Assembly (NCBI RefSeq): GCF_003437535.1 | Contig: NZ_QSQT01000002.1 | Location: 62,001 to 126,000, forward strand | Source of the DNA: Phocaeicola plebeius | Lineage (GTDB): Bacteria > Bacteroidota > Bacteroidia > Bacteroidales > Bacteroidaceae | Length of the DNA: 64,000 bases | Reading direction: 5' to 3' | Shown here: positions 1 through 9,651 of the stretch, one piece after another | Layout: each line of letters begins with the position of its first letter | How positions within the stretch are numbered: position 1 is the stretch's first letter | Translations under genes and position numbers: made by a program | The notes under the pieces: generated by a model | What the model saw: the letters and a program-made list of their open reading frames with translations, nothing else | Database searches by the model: none | Told to the model about the DNA's origin: nothing

Positions 1-1683
1 AACTGGTTCACTTTTGAAGATTATCAGGCTCCGACTACTCCAGGATTCGAGGCTGGCCGTTTGCAGAATAGTACCTTCGAAAATCGTATGTATAACTTTG
101 AGTTGTTGGCCTTGTATAACAATACATGGGGTGATTTTGATTTTAATGGAACTTTGGGAGGTAATATCTTTAAAGTGGATAATCTGACTACTATTACTAC
201 AGCGCAGGATATGCAGATTCGTGATGTAATCGCTTTACTTAGTTTTAATGAAATTAGTGTAGAGCAAAATACATATCGTAAACAGATTAATTCACTTTAT
301 GGAGCTGTAAACTTAGGTTGGAAGCACATGGTTTATTTTGATGCAACTTTACGTGCTGACCAGTCTTCTACCTTGCCTTTGAATAATAACTCTTATTTGT
401 ACCCTTCATTCTCAGGTAGCTTTATCTTCTCAGAGATAATCAATAAGAAGAACGCATTACCTTATGGAAAAATCCGTATGTCGTGGGCACAAGTTGGTAG
501 CGATACCAATCCGTATCAGTTGGGACTGGTTTATACAAAGTCTAAATATACATATCCAGGTTATACAATAGGTTATATAAATAATAATACAGTGCCTAAT
601 AAGAATTTGAAACCCACTAGAACGAATTCTTTTGAAGTAGGTTTGGAAACAAAATTCCTGAATAACCGGATTGGTTTGGATTTCACCTATTATTCTCAGA
701 TTAGTAAGGATCAAATTATGGGTATGGCCAGTTCCTGGAGTTCAGGCTACAACTATCGTTTGATTAATGCGGGTGAAATAGAGAATAAGGGTATTGAAAT
801 AGCTTTGAATACTCGTTTGATTCAAACAAAAGACTTCTCTTGGGATTTGAACTTAAACTTCTCTAAAAACCAAAATAAGGTAAAAGAGCTGGTAGATGGA
901 GTGGATATGTTTGAACTTGAAAAAGCGTCATGGCTTGATGTGCAGGTAGCGGCTAAGGTGGGTGAAAATTATGGATCTATCATTGGCCCGGACTTCCAGC
1001 GTAACGAGAATGGAGATATTCTTATTGATCCGTCGACAGGTCTGCCTATGTATGATAAGAGCTCACATATATTAGGTAATGCATCATGGGACTGGACAGG
1101 TGGTCTTGTTACAACTTTGGCTTATAAGAATTTATCATTGTCTGCTGTGTTTGATGTGAAAGTGGGTGCAGATCTCTATTCTATGTCTGCTCGTTCTGCT
1201 TATGAGTCCGGTAAGGCTTTGGAAACACTGCAGGGCCGTGAAGAGTGGTATCGTTCTGAAGAACAGCGTAAGGCAGCCGGATTCCCGAAAGGTTCTCCTG
1301 ACTGGAAACCTACTGGTGGATTTATTGCTCCGGGAGTAATAGACAATGGCGATGGAACTTATCGTCCGAATGATATATACATTAATCCTGAAGATTATTG
1401 GATGAGTGTTTGTCGAAATGCCCCTTCAATGTTTATCTATGATAACTCGTATGTGAAATGCCGTGAGCTGACATTAACTTACCAGTTCCCGAAAAAGCTT
1501 CTGAAGAATGTAGTAGATAACTTGACCATTTCATTTGTAGCACGTAACCCGTTCATCGTGTATAAAAATATTCCTAACATAGACCCAGACTCTAACTATA
1601 ATAATACTACAGGTATGGGATTGGAATATGGTTCTTTGCCTTCACGCAAAAGTTATGGATTCAATGTGAATATTAAATTCTAA
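1..1683 (+). CDS. SusC-like TonB-dependent receptor, C-terminal part (5' truncated by window edge)
   Basis: The frame is open from base 1, so the start and the signal peptide, carboxypeptidase-like and plug domains lie outside the window. What remains, about 560 residues, is the C-terminal half of an outer-membrane beta-barrel. It shows alternating aromatic-rich strands, the SusC-type stretches DFTYYSQ and NLNFSKNQNKV, and a C-terminal strand ending in NVNIKF. The next gene is a SusD-like lipoprotein 34 bp downstream, the standard SusC-SusD pair that imports glycans across the outer membrane using TonB energy. The enzymes downstream suggest a beta-linked glucan-type substrate; that is inference from neighbours, not from this sequence. 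Confidence 0.93.
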   Translation, partial: NWFTFEDYQAPTTPGFEAGRLQNSTFENRMYNFELLALYNNTWGDFDFNGTLGGNIFKVDNLTTITTAQDMQIRDVIALLSFNEISVEQNTYRKQINSLYGAVNLGWKHMVYFDATLRADQSSTLPLNNNSYLYPSFSGSFIFSEIINKKNALPYGKIRMSWAQVGSDTNPYQLGLVYTKSKYTYPGYTIGYINNNTVPNKNLKPTRTNSFEVGLETKFLNNRIGLDFTYYSQISKDQIMGMASSWSSGYNYRLINAGEIENKGIEIALNTRLIQTKDFSWDLNLNFSKNQNKVKELVDGVDMFELEKASWLDVQVAAKVGENYGSIIGPDFQRNENGDILIDPSTGLPMYDKSSHILGNASWDWTGGLVTTLAYKNLSLSAVFDVKVGADLYSMSARSAYESGKALETLQGREEWYRSEEQRKAAGFPKGSPDWKPTGGFIAPGVIDNGDGTYRPNDIYINPEDYWMSVCRNAPSMFIYDNSYVKCRELTLTYQFPKKLLKNVVDNLTISFVARNPFIVYKNIPNIDPDSNYNNTTGMGLEYGSLPSRKSYGFNVNIKF

Positions 1684-1717
1684 TCTGAGTAGACTCGTTA
1701 CCTAAAATAAAATAGAT

Positions 1718-3394
1718 ATGAAATACAATAAATCAATTTTGGCAATGCTATTGACCGCATGTACTTTTTCATTTAGTGCTTGTAGTGATAGTTATATGGA
1801 AGATATGAATACAGACCCTTCTAAAGCAGATATAATTGACCCTAATGCCCAGCTTACTACTGCGGAATTACAGACGTATGGCAGATTGGATATGGTCGAT
1901 ATATTCAGAAACTATTTATATGCTTTTAACCAGCAGTTCATGGGATGCTGGAATACTACATTCCATGGTGGTCGCCATTTTATTGATAATAATATTATGG
2001 GATATGGCTGGACATTAGGTTATACAGGAGCTGTTTCAAATTTGGTAGATGCAGAATATCGAACAAAAGACGATCCGGAAAAAGTGAATATCAATGCGGC
2101 ATTGAATATTTTTTATGTATATACAATGTCAGTTATGACAGACCTGTATGGAGATGTTCCTTACAGTGAGGCAGGAAAAGGTTATCTGGAAAGTATCTTT
2201 ACTCCCCGTTATGACGAGCAGAAAGATATATATGATAGTTTCTTTAAGGTGTTAAGTAAGGCTGTTGATCAGTTTGACCCTGCTAAGGATGAGATAACAA
2301 GTGATGTGATTTACGATGGAGATATTCAGAAATGGAAGAAGTTTGCAAATTCTCTTCGCTTGCGTTTTGCAATGAGAATCTCCAATGTTGATCCGGAAAG
2401 GGCAAAACAAGAGTTTGAAAGCGCGTTGCAGGCAGACGGAGGAGTCTTTGAAAGCTCAAGTGATGATGCTTTGATTAAATATATGGAAATTTCATATAGC
2501 TTCGGATCAGAATCATATACAGATTATAGAGGAAATGCTTTGTCAAAAGTCCTTTATGGAAATGACCCTGCCAATAATCCGACTTATCTGTGTTCCACTT
2601 TCTTTAATCAGTTGTATAATACCGGTGACCCACGTACATTTAGAATAGCCCGTTGCTATTATGATGGTCTTATGAGTACTTCAAGTCCTGACAATCGTAT
2701 TGACTTGACTGAAGAAATGATAGAAAAAGGTATTGCATTTCAGCCTTGTGTGCCCGGAGCATTCTCATGGGAACCATGGCCTACGGGATATGATAGTGAT
2801 ATTTTGAAGGAAATAGCTGAAACCAATCCGAATATTGTGTATTCAGTAGCACGTGAAGTAGAACCGAAGCTGGCAACAACTTTCTTGATGAGTGATAATC
2901 CTGGAGTGGTAATGACATATTCAGAGGTTATGTTTTTAATGGCTGAAGCTGCATTGAAAGGATGGAATGTAGGGTCAGCATCAGTAGAAGAGTATTATAA
3001 GAAAGGTGTAAGAGAAGCAATGAATTTCCTTTCAAATAATTATGATTGTGAGGAGATTACTGATGAAGAGTTTGAAACTTATTATAATGCTAATCCTATA
3101 GGTTATACAGACGAACAGAAAAAAAGTTCTATCAATACCCAAGCATGGATTTTACATTTTCTGAATCCGGCAGAGTGCTGGGCTAATGTACGGCGTTCTG
3201 GTTATCCAGTTTTAAAATCGCCTGTTGAGTATGGTTTTGAACAGTATCTGACGGATGGTAAGGAAATTCCAGTACGTTTCTGTTATCCTACTCTTGAGTC
3301 TTCGTATAATAAAGATAACTATGAAGAAGCTTTACAAAGAATGGGAGGTAAGGATAGCTGGTATACTCATGTTTGGTGGGATTCTGTAGATTAA
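1718..3394 (+). CDS. SusD/RagB-like outer-membrane glycan-binding lipoprotein
   Basis: This 558-residue protein starts with a lipoprotein signal peptide (cleavage before the Cys of SFSACSD). The opening region YMEDMNTDPSKADI is typical of the SusD-like 2 / RagB group, and the rest is rich in the helical (TPR-like) segments of that fold, for example EVMFLMAEAALKGWN. SusD proteins form a lid over the SusC barrel and capture oligosaccharides at the cell surface. It follows the truncated SusC gene by 34 bp and precedes a second surface lipoprotein by 25 bp, so it is surely part of the same operon. The substrate cannot be read from the sequence. Confidence 0.93.
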   Translation: MKYNKSILAMLLTACTFSFSACSDSYMEDMNTDPSKADIIDPNAQLTTAELQTYGRLDMVDIFRNYLYAFNQQFMGCWNTTFHGGRHFIDNNIMGYGWTLGYTGAVSNLVDAEYRTKDDPEKVNINAALNIFYVYTMSVMTDLYGDVPYSEAGKGYLESIFTPRYDEQKDIYDSFFKVLSKAVDQFDPAKDEITSDVIYDGDIQKWKKFANSLRLRFAMRISNVDPERAKQEFESALQADGGVFESSSDDALIKYMEISYSFGSESYTDYRGNALSKVLYGNDPANNPTYLCSTFFNQLYNTGDPRTFRIARCYYDGLMSTSSPDNRIDLTEEMIEKGIAFQPCVPGAFSWEPWPTGYDSDILKEIAETNPNIVYSVAREVEPKLATTFLMSDNPGVVMTYSEVMFLMAEAALKGWNVGSASVEEYYKKGVREAMNFLSNNYDCEEITDEEFETYYNANPIGYTDEQKKSSINTQAWILHFLNPAECWANVRRSGYPVLKSPVEYGFEQYLTDGKEIPVRFCYPTLESSYNKDNYEEALQRMGGKDSWYTHVWWDSVD

Positions 3395-3419
3395 TTGTAG
3401 ATTAAATAAAGAGAAGAAT

Positions 3420-4673
3420 ATGAAAAAAATATATTTGATGCTTATGGCTTTTGTTGCTGTAAGTTTATTGGGAGTTTCATGTAAAGAGGATGAGCCTTTT
3501 TCAACTATTACAGAAGATGATTATCCTAAGATATTGGATCCTGTATTTCCTGATTGGGTAGATGGAGAACCAGCTGTGGTCTCACAGATAACTCATGATG
3601 CCAATTTTACAATGAAATTGACAGTTACTCCTTCTGATTATACAGAAGTAACTTGGTTAATAGACGGAGTGGAGGTTCAAAAAGGAAATGAAATAGATAT
3701 TCCACTGGAAGCAGGAACTTACTCTTTAAAGGTTGTGGCAACGACTACAAAAGGACAATCCACTTCCAGGGAAGGAAAGATTGTGGTCAGTCCTCTTCAG
3801 GGCGAACCATGGTCGGAGGCTGTTGGCTTTGAACGAATTGTATCTAATGGGGCTCGTGCTCGTCTTTATGGAAATAATTTGTCTTTGGTCACAGGTGTAG
3901 TGATAGGCGAACAGACGGTTCCTATTGTATCGATGGGAAGTTCAGATTTGGGTAACTATGTAGAATATGAGGTTCCTTCAAACTTGGAGGTGGGAGAATA
4001 TCGTATCAGCCTTGTAGATGTAGAAGGAAATAGCTATGGTGGAAATCTTGTAACGGTAGTTAATGTTCCGGTCATCACTGGCGGATTTGCACATGCAACC
4101 TCACATAGTGAATGGGTTATGACTGGTATCGGATTGGATAAGATTGCCTCTCTTAGTATTAATGGAACCACAGTGACTGAGTTTATCAGACAAAGTTATG
4201 ACGAAATAGTACTTACCTGTCCAGAATTAGAGGATGGTATGTATGTATTGAAAGGAGAGAGTGATAATGGAGCAGAAGTCTTGTTCTATTCTTCACAAAA
4301 AATGGAGTCTGAAATCTCGTTCGCTGTTTCTTCAGAAACATTGCTCTGGGAAGGACATCATTATGTATCCTGGGATTTGCCAGACGGTGATCCTCATAAG
4401 ACTTTTAACCTTATTCCTTTGGAAACTTTTGAATCGATTTATCCGGGTACAACAATGTATGTAAGTTATTCGATTAAGGCTGACGATGAATATCATCAGA
4501 TTCGACTGACACATGCAGCTTGGGAACCCTATTTTACCGACCCGATAGATGTACAAGAAGACGGAGTTTACGAGTTTGTTTTAACTCAGGAAATTTTGAA
4601 TACAATCGAGGAAAAGGGAGGATTTATTTGTGTAGGTCACGGATATTATGTGGATCGGATAACTATTAAGTAA
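3420..4673 (+). CDS. PUL1 surface glycan-binding lipoprotein with Ig/IPT-like domains (SusE/F position)
   Basis: This 417-residue protein has an N-terminal signal peptide ending at the Cys of LLGVSCKEDEP, so it is probably lipidated. Residues of about 45-125 look like an Ig-like domain (KLTVTPSDYTEVTWLIDGVEV). Residues of about 130-215 look like an IPT/TIG-type domain (RARLYGNNLSLVTGVVIGEQ), and a second such repeat follows (WVMTGIGLDKIASLSINGTTV). The C-terminal part of about 100 residues is likely the carbohydrate-binding module. This is the architecture of surface glycan-binding proteins encoded directly after SusD in many Bacteroides PULs. No catalytic motif is visible. A hairpin terminator follows the stop codon. 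Confidence 0.8.
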   Translation: MKKIYLMLMAFVAVSLLGVSCKEDEPFSTITEDDYPKILDPVFPDWVDGEPAVVSQITHDANFTMKLTVTPSDYTEVTWLIDGVEVQKGNEIDIPLEAGTYSLKVVATTTKGQSTSREGKIVVSPLQGEPWSEAVGFERIVSNGARARLYGNNLSLVTGVVIGEQTVPIVSMGSSDLGNYVEYEVPSNLEVGEYRISLVDVEGNSYGGNLVTVVNVPVITGGFAHATSHSEWVMTGIGLDKIASLSINGTTVTEFIRQSYDEIVLTCPELEDGMYVLKGESDNGAEVLFYSSQKMESEISFAVSSETLLWEGHHYVSWDLPDGDPHKTFNLIPLETFESIYPGTTMYVSYSIKADDEYHQIRLTHAAWEPYFTDPIDVQEDGVYEFVLTQEILNTIEEKGGFICVGHGYYVDRITIK

Positions 4674-4683
4674 TATCTTATGT

Positions 4684-4723
4684 CACAATCTTGTCCTTGT
4701 ATTTTTACTTGGACAAGATTGTG
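4684..4723 (+). terminator. Hairpin between PUL1 uptake genes and glycosidase genes
   Basis: A perfect 13 bp inverted repeat (CACAATCTTGTCC and its complement) with a 14-base loop lies 11 bp after the stop codon of the glycan-binding protein, followed by TTTCTTA. It probably stops or reduces transcription between the SusCD/SGBP genes and the enzyme genes, or stabilises the 3' end of the upstream message. Confidence 0.7.
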
Positions 4724-4764
4724 TTTCTTAAAGGTTTCTATGTTAACCCTAATTAAAATTATGT

Positions 4765-6336
4765 ATGAAGCATATATTATTATATGGAAGTTTGATGATA
4801 TTGGTGCTTAGCTCATTACTATCCTCATGTTCAAGCGAAGAGAAATCTGTAATCATGCCGGTGCTTTTGCAAAGTAATCCTGAAAATGAAGCTCAAGAGG
4901 TTGATTTTGCACTTTCTGAGATTGTGCTGACGTTTAATAAGAAAGTCTGTATGTCTGCTTCGGACTTGGAAAAGTTACAGTTAAGCCCAAGTGCTCAAAT
5001 AGAGAATATCTCATTTTCTGATGAGATTGTCACAGTGCAGATTTCAGGATTAACTCCAGAAACGCAGTATACTTTGACTATACCTGGTGGATTATTGATT
5101 GATGATGACAATAATTCTGTAGGTGAGATTAAAATACTTTTTAAGACCAAAGCTTTACCGGTTGACAAAGCGCCGGATAATGTTGGTATGGAAAACGATG
5201 CTTATGCGTTGTTTAAGAAAATAAAGGTTGGATGGAATTTGGGTAACTCCTTGGAGAGTTATGAAGATGGATTGGCCAATCACATGGATTCAGAGACTTC
5301 ATGGGGGAATCCAATTGTGACAAAGGAGATGATTGATGCAGTGAAAAATGCAGGATTTAATGCTGTACGAATACCGGTCAGATGGTATCCTCATGTCGTG
5401 GATCAGAATACGATGGCTGAAATACGTCTTGATTGGTTGGCTCGTGTAAAGGAGGTGGTAGACTATTGTATAGATAATGACATGTATGTCATTTTAAATA
5501 CGCATCATGAAGACTGGCTGGAAAGCCACCCTCTGAAATCAGAAGCGGAAACGGTATTGATGAAAGAAAAGAATCTATGGCATGCAATCGCATCTTATTT
5601 CAGGGATTACGATGAGCGTTTGATTTTTTCTGGCACTAATGAAGTCGAAATAAATTGGCAGGCACCTACTGCTGCTAATTTAGAAGTGCAGAATCGTTTT
5701 AATCAGTGCTTTGTAGATGCTGTACGTGCTACTGGAGGTAAGAATTATTATCGAAATTTGATTATTCAAACTTATGCCACCAATCCTGATTATGCATTTG
5801 ATGGACTTCTTTTCCCGACTGATGTAGTGGATAAGCGAATGGCAATTGAGTTTCATTATTATCGCCCGGCAGGTTTCTCTTACATGGATTTTGCAGATTA
5901 TACAGAGACTGTATATTATTGGGGGCAGGACTATATTCAGTATAATACAGTTGTATCAGGAGAACAGGAAGACTATGTAGATGAACTGTTTGGAAAGATT
6001 AAACAGCTTTGGGTGGATAAAGGCTATCCGGTTGTTATGGGTGAATATGGGGTGGTTACACCTCCTAAAGATAAGTCGGATGGGAATGTAAATGACTTAG
6101 CAGATACTAAAAGATATTATATGAGTTATATCACTTCTGCTGCCAAAAAGAATGGTATCGTTCCAATTGTTTGGGACAATGGTACTTTCTATAATCCTTT
6201 ATATGATGGCCCATTTGTAGAAGGAAAAGAATATTTTGGCTTGTTTAATAGATGGTATCAGATGGAAGTAAACATCTACTCTAGACCCATTTTGGAAGGC
6301 ATTATGGAAGGGGCTAATACTGAATATCCATTTTAA
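4765..6336 (+). CDS. GH5 family endo-glycanase lipoprotein (GH5_4-like) with N-terminal Ig-like domain
   Basis: This 523-residue protein has a lipobox (LLSSC, Cys22), so it should be anchored to a membrane, probably at the cell surface. Residues of about 32-130 form an SbsA/Big_5-type Ig-like domain (NPENEAQEVDFALSEIVLTF). The GH5 barrel follows from about residue 145, with the family stretches VGWNLGNSLE, NAVRIPVRW and NTHHEDW. The acid/base is likely Glu293 in GTNEVEI and the nucleophile Glu427 in VVMGEYGV. WNLGNSLE together with ETSWGNP resembles subfamily GH5_4 (endo-beta-1,4-glucanases and xyloglucanases), but the subfamily is a guess by eye. As the only lipidated endo-enzyme candidate of PUL1, it likely makes the first cuts outside the cell. 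Confidence 0.87.
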   Translation: MKHILLYGSLMILVLSSLLSSCSSEEKSVIMPVLLQSNPENEAQEVDFALSEIVLTFNKKVCMSASDLEKLQLSPSAQIENISFSDEIVTVQISGLTPETQYTLTIPGGLLIDDDNNSVGEIKILFKTKALPVDKAPDNVGMENDAYALFKKIKVGWNLGNSLESYEDGLANHMDSETSWGNPIVTKEMIDAVKNAGFNAVRIPVRWYPHVVDQNTMAEIRLDWLARVKEVVDYCIDNDMYVILNTHHEDWLESHPLKSEAETVLMKEKNLWHAIASYFRDYDERLIFSGTNEVEINWQAPTAANLEVQNRFNQCFVDAVRATGGKNYYRNLIIQTYATNPDYAFDGLLFPTDVVDKRMAIEFHYYRPAGFSYMDFADYTETVYYWGQDYIQYNTVVSGEQEDYVDELFGKIKQLWVDKGYPVVMGEYGVVTPPKDKSDGNVNDLADTKRYYMSYITSAAKKNGIVPIVWDNGTFYNPLYDGPFVEGKEYFGLFNRWYQMEVNIYSRPILEGIMEGANTEYPF

Positions 6337-6347
6337 AGATTGATTGT

Positions 6348-9300
6348 ATGAGAAAACTTATAACTTTTATTTTAATAATTGTTTTGTCTGTGGGAGGATA
6401 TGCTTCTCCTAAAAAGTCGTTTGAGATAAAGAGAGGGGTAAACCTGAGCCATTGGTTGTCTCAACGGGGAGAAAATACTCCTTCCATACAAGACGGAATG
6501 AGTGCAACTGATTTTTCCCGAATAGCTCGGGCTGGTTTTGACCATGTACGATTGCCCATTGATGAAGAAGTGTTGTGGCAGGAAAATGGTCAGAAAAATA
6601 AAGAAGCTTTTTCTTATCTTCATAAAGGTATTGAGTGGGCTTTAAAAAATGATTTAAGAGTCATTGTGGATTTGCATATTGTACGATCACATTATTTTAA
6701 TGCAGGGAATGAAGGAAAGAAAAATAGTTTGTGGGAAAAGCCGGAAGCGCAAACTCATTTTCTTGCACTCTGGCAGGATTTAGTACAAGAATTAAAGGGC
6801 TATTCAACTTCAGATGTGGCTTATGAGATAATGAATGAGCCGACTGCTCCAAATCATGAGGACTGGAATAAACTGGTTGAGAAAGCCTATCAGATAATTA
6901 GAAAGGTTGAAAAGGAAAGAGTTATTGTCATCGGTTCCAATATGTGGCAAGGGGTAGATACTTTTCAATATTTGAAGGTTCCCCAAGGAGATGAGTTCAT
7001 TTTGTTGAGCTGTCATTTCTATGAACCTTTCCTGTTGAGTCACTATCAGGCAGGTTGGACTGAATTTGGTAAGTATCAGGGCAATGTACATTATCCTGGT
7101 TATTTGGTGTCGAAAGATGAATTTGATTCTTTATCAGCAGATGATAAAAAATTGGTTGCACGTTGGCGTACAACTCCTTGGAACCGGGAAACACTGTCTG
7201 CATTTTTAAGTAAGGCTAAAAGGGTAGCAGATGAAAAGGGGCTGAATTTATATTGTGGAGAATTTGGAATTTATGAAAAAGCTCCGATAGAATCAGCATT
7301 GAAATGGTATGCAGACGTAATTAGTGTATTTGATAGTCTTAATATAGCTTGGGCTAAATGGGATTATAAAGGAGGATTTGGAATATATACATCTCAAAAT
7401 CAGCAGAAAAAAGATTTGCTTAAAGTGCTGATGTCTGGTAGTGGGAAGAAGGTGGTCGTAGGAGAGACACCTGTTTATCTGGATACTCGAAAACCTTTGG
7501 AGCTTCGTGTGAAAGATGCATTGAACAGAATGACTGTAGAAGAGAAGACGCGTTTAAGTTATGCGGATGGCCGTTTCAGTACACCTGGATGTGCTCGTTT
7601 GGGTATTCCTGGGTTGATGTATTCCGATGGCCCTCATGGAGTACGTGCAGAAATTTGCTGGAATAGCTGGGATTATGCTGGATGGACTAATGACAGTTGC
7701 ACTGCTTTTCCAGCCTTGACTTGTTTGGCTTCTACTTGGAATCCCTCTTTGTCGAAGGCGTATGGAACAGCTATCGGGGAAGAGGCACGTTATCGTCATA
7801 AAAATGTATTGTTAGGACCTGGAGTGAATATTTACCGTACTCCGTTGAATGGACGTAACTTTGAATATATGGGTGAAGATCCTTTTTTGGCTGCACGTAT
7901 GTGTGTTCCTTATATTCAGGGAGTACAGGAAAATGGGGTTGCAGCTTGTGTAAAGCATTATGCACTTAACAATCAGGAACATTGGCGTAATCATATTGAT
8001 GTGCAGGTGAGTGATCGTGCATTGTATGAGATTTATCTTCCTGCATTCAAAGCTGCGATAGAAGAAGGAAAATCATGGACTATTATGGGAGCTTATAATA
8101 AAGTTCGTGGAACACATGCCGCTCATAATAAATTACTGAATAATGATATACTGAAGGGTGAATGGGGTTTTGACGGATGTGTGGTTACAGACTGGGGAGC
8201 TGCGCATGATACGTATGAAGCTGCTATGTATGGATTAGATCTTGAGCTTGGTACTTTTACAAATGGTTTGACCTCTAATTCAAGCTTGGGGTATGATAGT
8301 TATTATTTAGGAAATGCGTACTTGCAGATGGTGAAAGAGGGTAAAGTTCCGATGGAAGTAGTAAATGACAAAGCAGCTCGCGTGTTGAGATTAATATTCA
8401 GAACGGCCATGAATGATAATGGAAAGTTAGGTGCTATGTCTAATGATTCTCATTATGAAACAGCCTATCAGATAGCAACAGAAGGGATTGTTTTGTTGAA
8501 AAATGAGGCTACATTTAAGGGAGAGTCTCTTTTACCTTTAAGTCAAGGAAAGTACAAGCGTGTCTTAGTGGTAGGAGATAATGCTATTCGGAATTTGATG
8601 CAGGGAGGAGGTTCCTCTGAATTAAAGCCTAAGATGGTGATTACTCCTCTTGAAGCATTGACAGAGAAATTGGGAAAAGAATGTGTGAAATTTACTCAGG
8701 GGTATGTAGCTGGACGACCTATGTTTGATCGGGCCGATACATTTTCTCAGTCAGTGATTGATTCTCTTTATACGGCAGCTGTTAATGAAGCCCAGAAAGC
8801 GGATCTGGTTATTTTTATGGGTGGACTTAATAAGAATTTTCAGCAGGATTGCGAAGGAGATGATCGGAAAACATTCCAATTGCCATTTGAACAGGATCGG
8901 CTTATCAAAGGCCTTTTGAAGGCTAATAAGAAAGTGGTAGTGGTGTTGACAAGTGGAAATGCTGTGGATATGCCTTGGCTGAAGGAGGTCCCTTCAGTTA
9001 TACAATCATGGTATCTGGGCTCTATTGGTGGAAAGGCACTTGCCGATGTGATTACAGGTGAGGTCACTCCGAGTGGTAAATTGCCTTTCTCTTATCCGGC
9101 TAAATTAGAAGACTGCCCAGCTCACTATTATGGAGAAATCAGTTATCCTGGAGACGGTATCCGACAGGAATACAAAGAAGATATCTTGGTGGGTTATCGC
9201 TGGTATGATACAAAAAAAATCAAACCTCTTTTCCCATTTGGGTATGGATTGAGTTATACACAATTTGAATACGGAAAGCCGGTTGTTTCTTCTTCTCAGA

Positions 9301-9620
9301 TGCAATCCGGAGATGTATTGGAAATCAAATGTACTGTAAGAAATGTAGGAAAAGTAGCAGGAAAAGAAGTTGTACAATTGTATATCGGAGATGAAAAATG
9401 CAGTGTATTGCGTCCGTTGAAAGAATTGAAAGATTTTTATAAAGTAACACTCCAACCAGGTGAAGAAAAAGAGGTACTGTTTACGATAGATGAGGAAGAC
9501 TTGAAATTTTTTGATGATACGCAGCATAAATGGGTGGCAGAATCAGGCAAATTCAAGATTTATATAGGCAGTTCATCAAAAGATATAAAGGGAGTTGTAG
9601 AGTTTGACTATAAGAATTAA
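6348..9620 (+). CDS. GH5-GH3 fusion glycoside hydrolase (two catalytic domains in one chain)
   Basis: This 1090-residue protein has a Sec signal peptide (about residues 1-20, ending GGYAS) and no lipobox, so it is likely periplasmic. Residues of about 25-365 are a GH5 barrel: RGVNLSHW, HVRLPID, acid/base Glu164 in IMNEPT, CHFYEP, and nucleophile Glu305 in YCGEFGIY. Residues of about 385-1090 are a complete GH3: GPGVNIYRTPLNGRNFEYMGEDP, KHYALNNQEH, nucleophile Asp615 in VVTDWGA, then the alpha/beta sandwich and a C-terminal FnIII-like domain. The GH3 domain starts as a normal full-length enzyme would, so this is a clean gene fusion. It could couple removal of short oligosaccharides by GH5 to trimming of glucose by GH3. 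It starts 11 bp after the GH5 lipoprotein gene. No frameshift is visible. Confidence 0.9.
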   Translation: MRKLITFILIIVLSVGGYASPKKSFEIKRGVNLSHWLSQRGENTPSIQDGMSATDFSRIARAGFDHVRLPIDEEVLWQENGQKNKEAFSYLHKGIEWALKNDLRVIVDLHIVRSHYFNAGNEGKKNSLWEKPEAQTHFLALWQDLVQELKGYSTSDVAYEIMNEPTAPNHEDWNKLVEKAYQIIRKVEKERVIVIGSNMWQGVDTFQYLKVPQGDEFILLSCHFYEPFLLSHYQAGWTEFGKYQGNVHYPGYLVSKDEFDSLSADDKKLVARWRTTPWNRETLSAFLSKAKRVADEKGLNLYCGEFGIYEKAPIESALKWYADVISVFDSLNIAWAKWDYKGGFGIYTSQNQQKKDLLKVLMSGSGKKVVVGETPVYLDTRKPLELRVKDALNRMTVEEKTRLSYADGRFSTPGCARLGIPGLMYSDGPHGVRAEICWNSWDYAGWTNDSCTAFPALTCLASTWNPSLSKAYGTAIGEEARYRHKNVLLGPGVNIYRTPLNGRNFEYMGEDPFLAARMCVPYIQGVQENGVAACVKHYALNNQEHWRNHIDVQVSDRALYEIYLPAFKAAIEEGKSWTIMGAYNKVRGTHAAHNKLLNNDILKGEWGFDGCVVTDWGAAHDTYEAAMYGLDLELGTFTNGLTSNSSLGYDSYYLGNAYLQMVKEGKVPMEVVNDKAARVLRLIFRTAMNDNGKLGAMSNDSHYETAYQIATEGIVLLKNEATFKGESLLPLSQGKYKRVLVVGDNAIRNLMQGGGSSELKPKMVITPLEALTEKLGKECVKFTQGYVAGRPMFDRADTFSQSVIDSLYTAAVNEAQKADLVIFMGGLNKNFQQDCEGDDRKTFQLPFEQDRLIKGLLKANKKVVVVLTSGNAVDMPWLKEVPSVIQSWYLGSIGGKALADVITGEVTPSGKLPFSYPAKLEDCPAHYYGEISYPGDGIRQEYKEDILVGYRWYDTKKIKPLFPFGYGLSYTQFEYGKPVVSSSQMQSGDVLEIKCTVRNVGKVAGKEVVQLYIGDEKCSVLRPLKELKDFYKVTLQPGEEKEVLFTIDEEDLKFFDDTQHKWVAESGKFKIYIGSSSKDIKGVVEFDYKN

Positions 9621-9651
9621 TACTGATATTAATAATTAAAAAAGAAATACC

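Noticed and set aside
1..1683. SusC fragment as a pseudogene
   Set aside because: The frame is intact from base 1 to a normal C-terminus; the truncation is due to the window edge.
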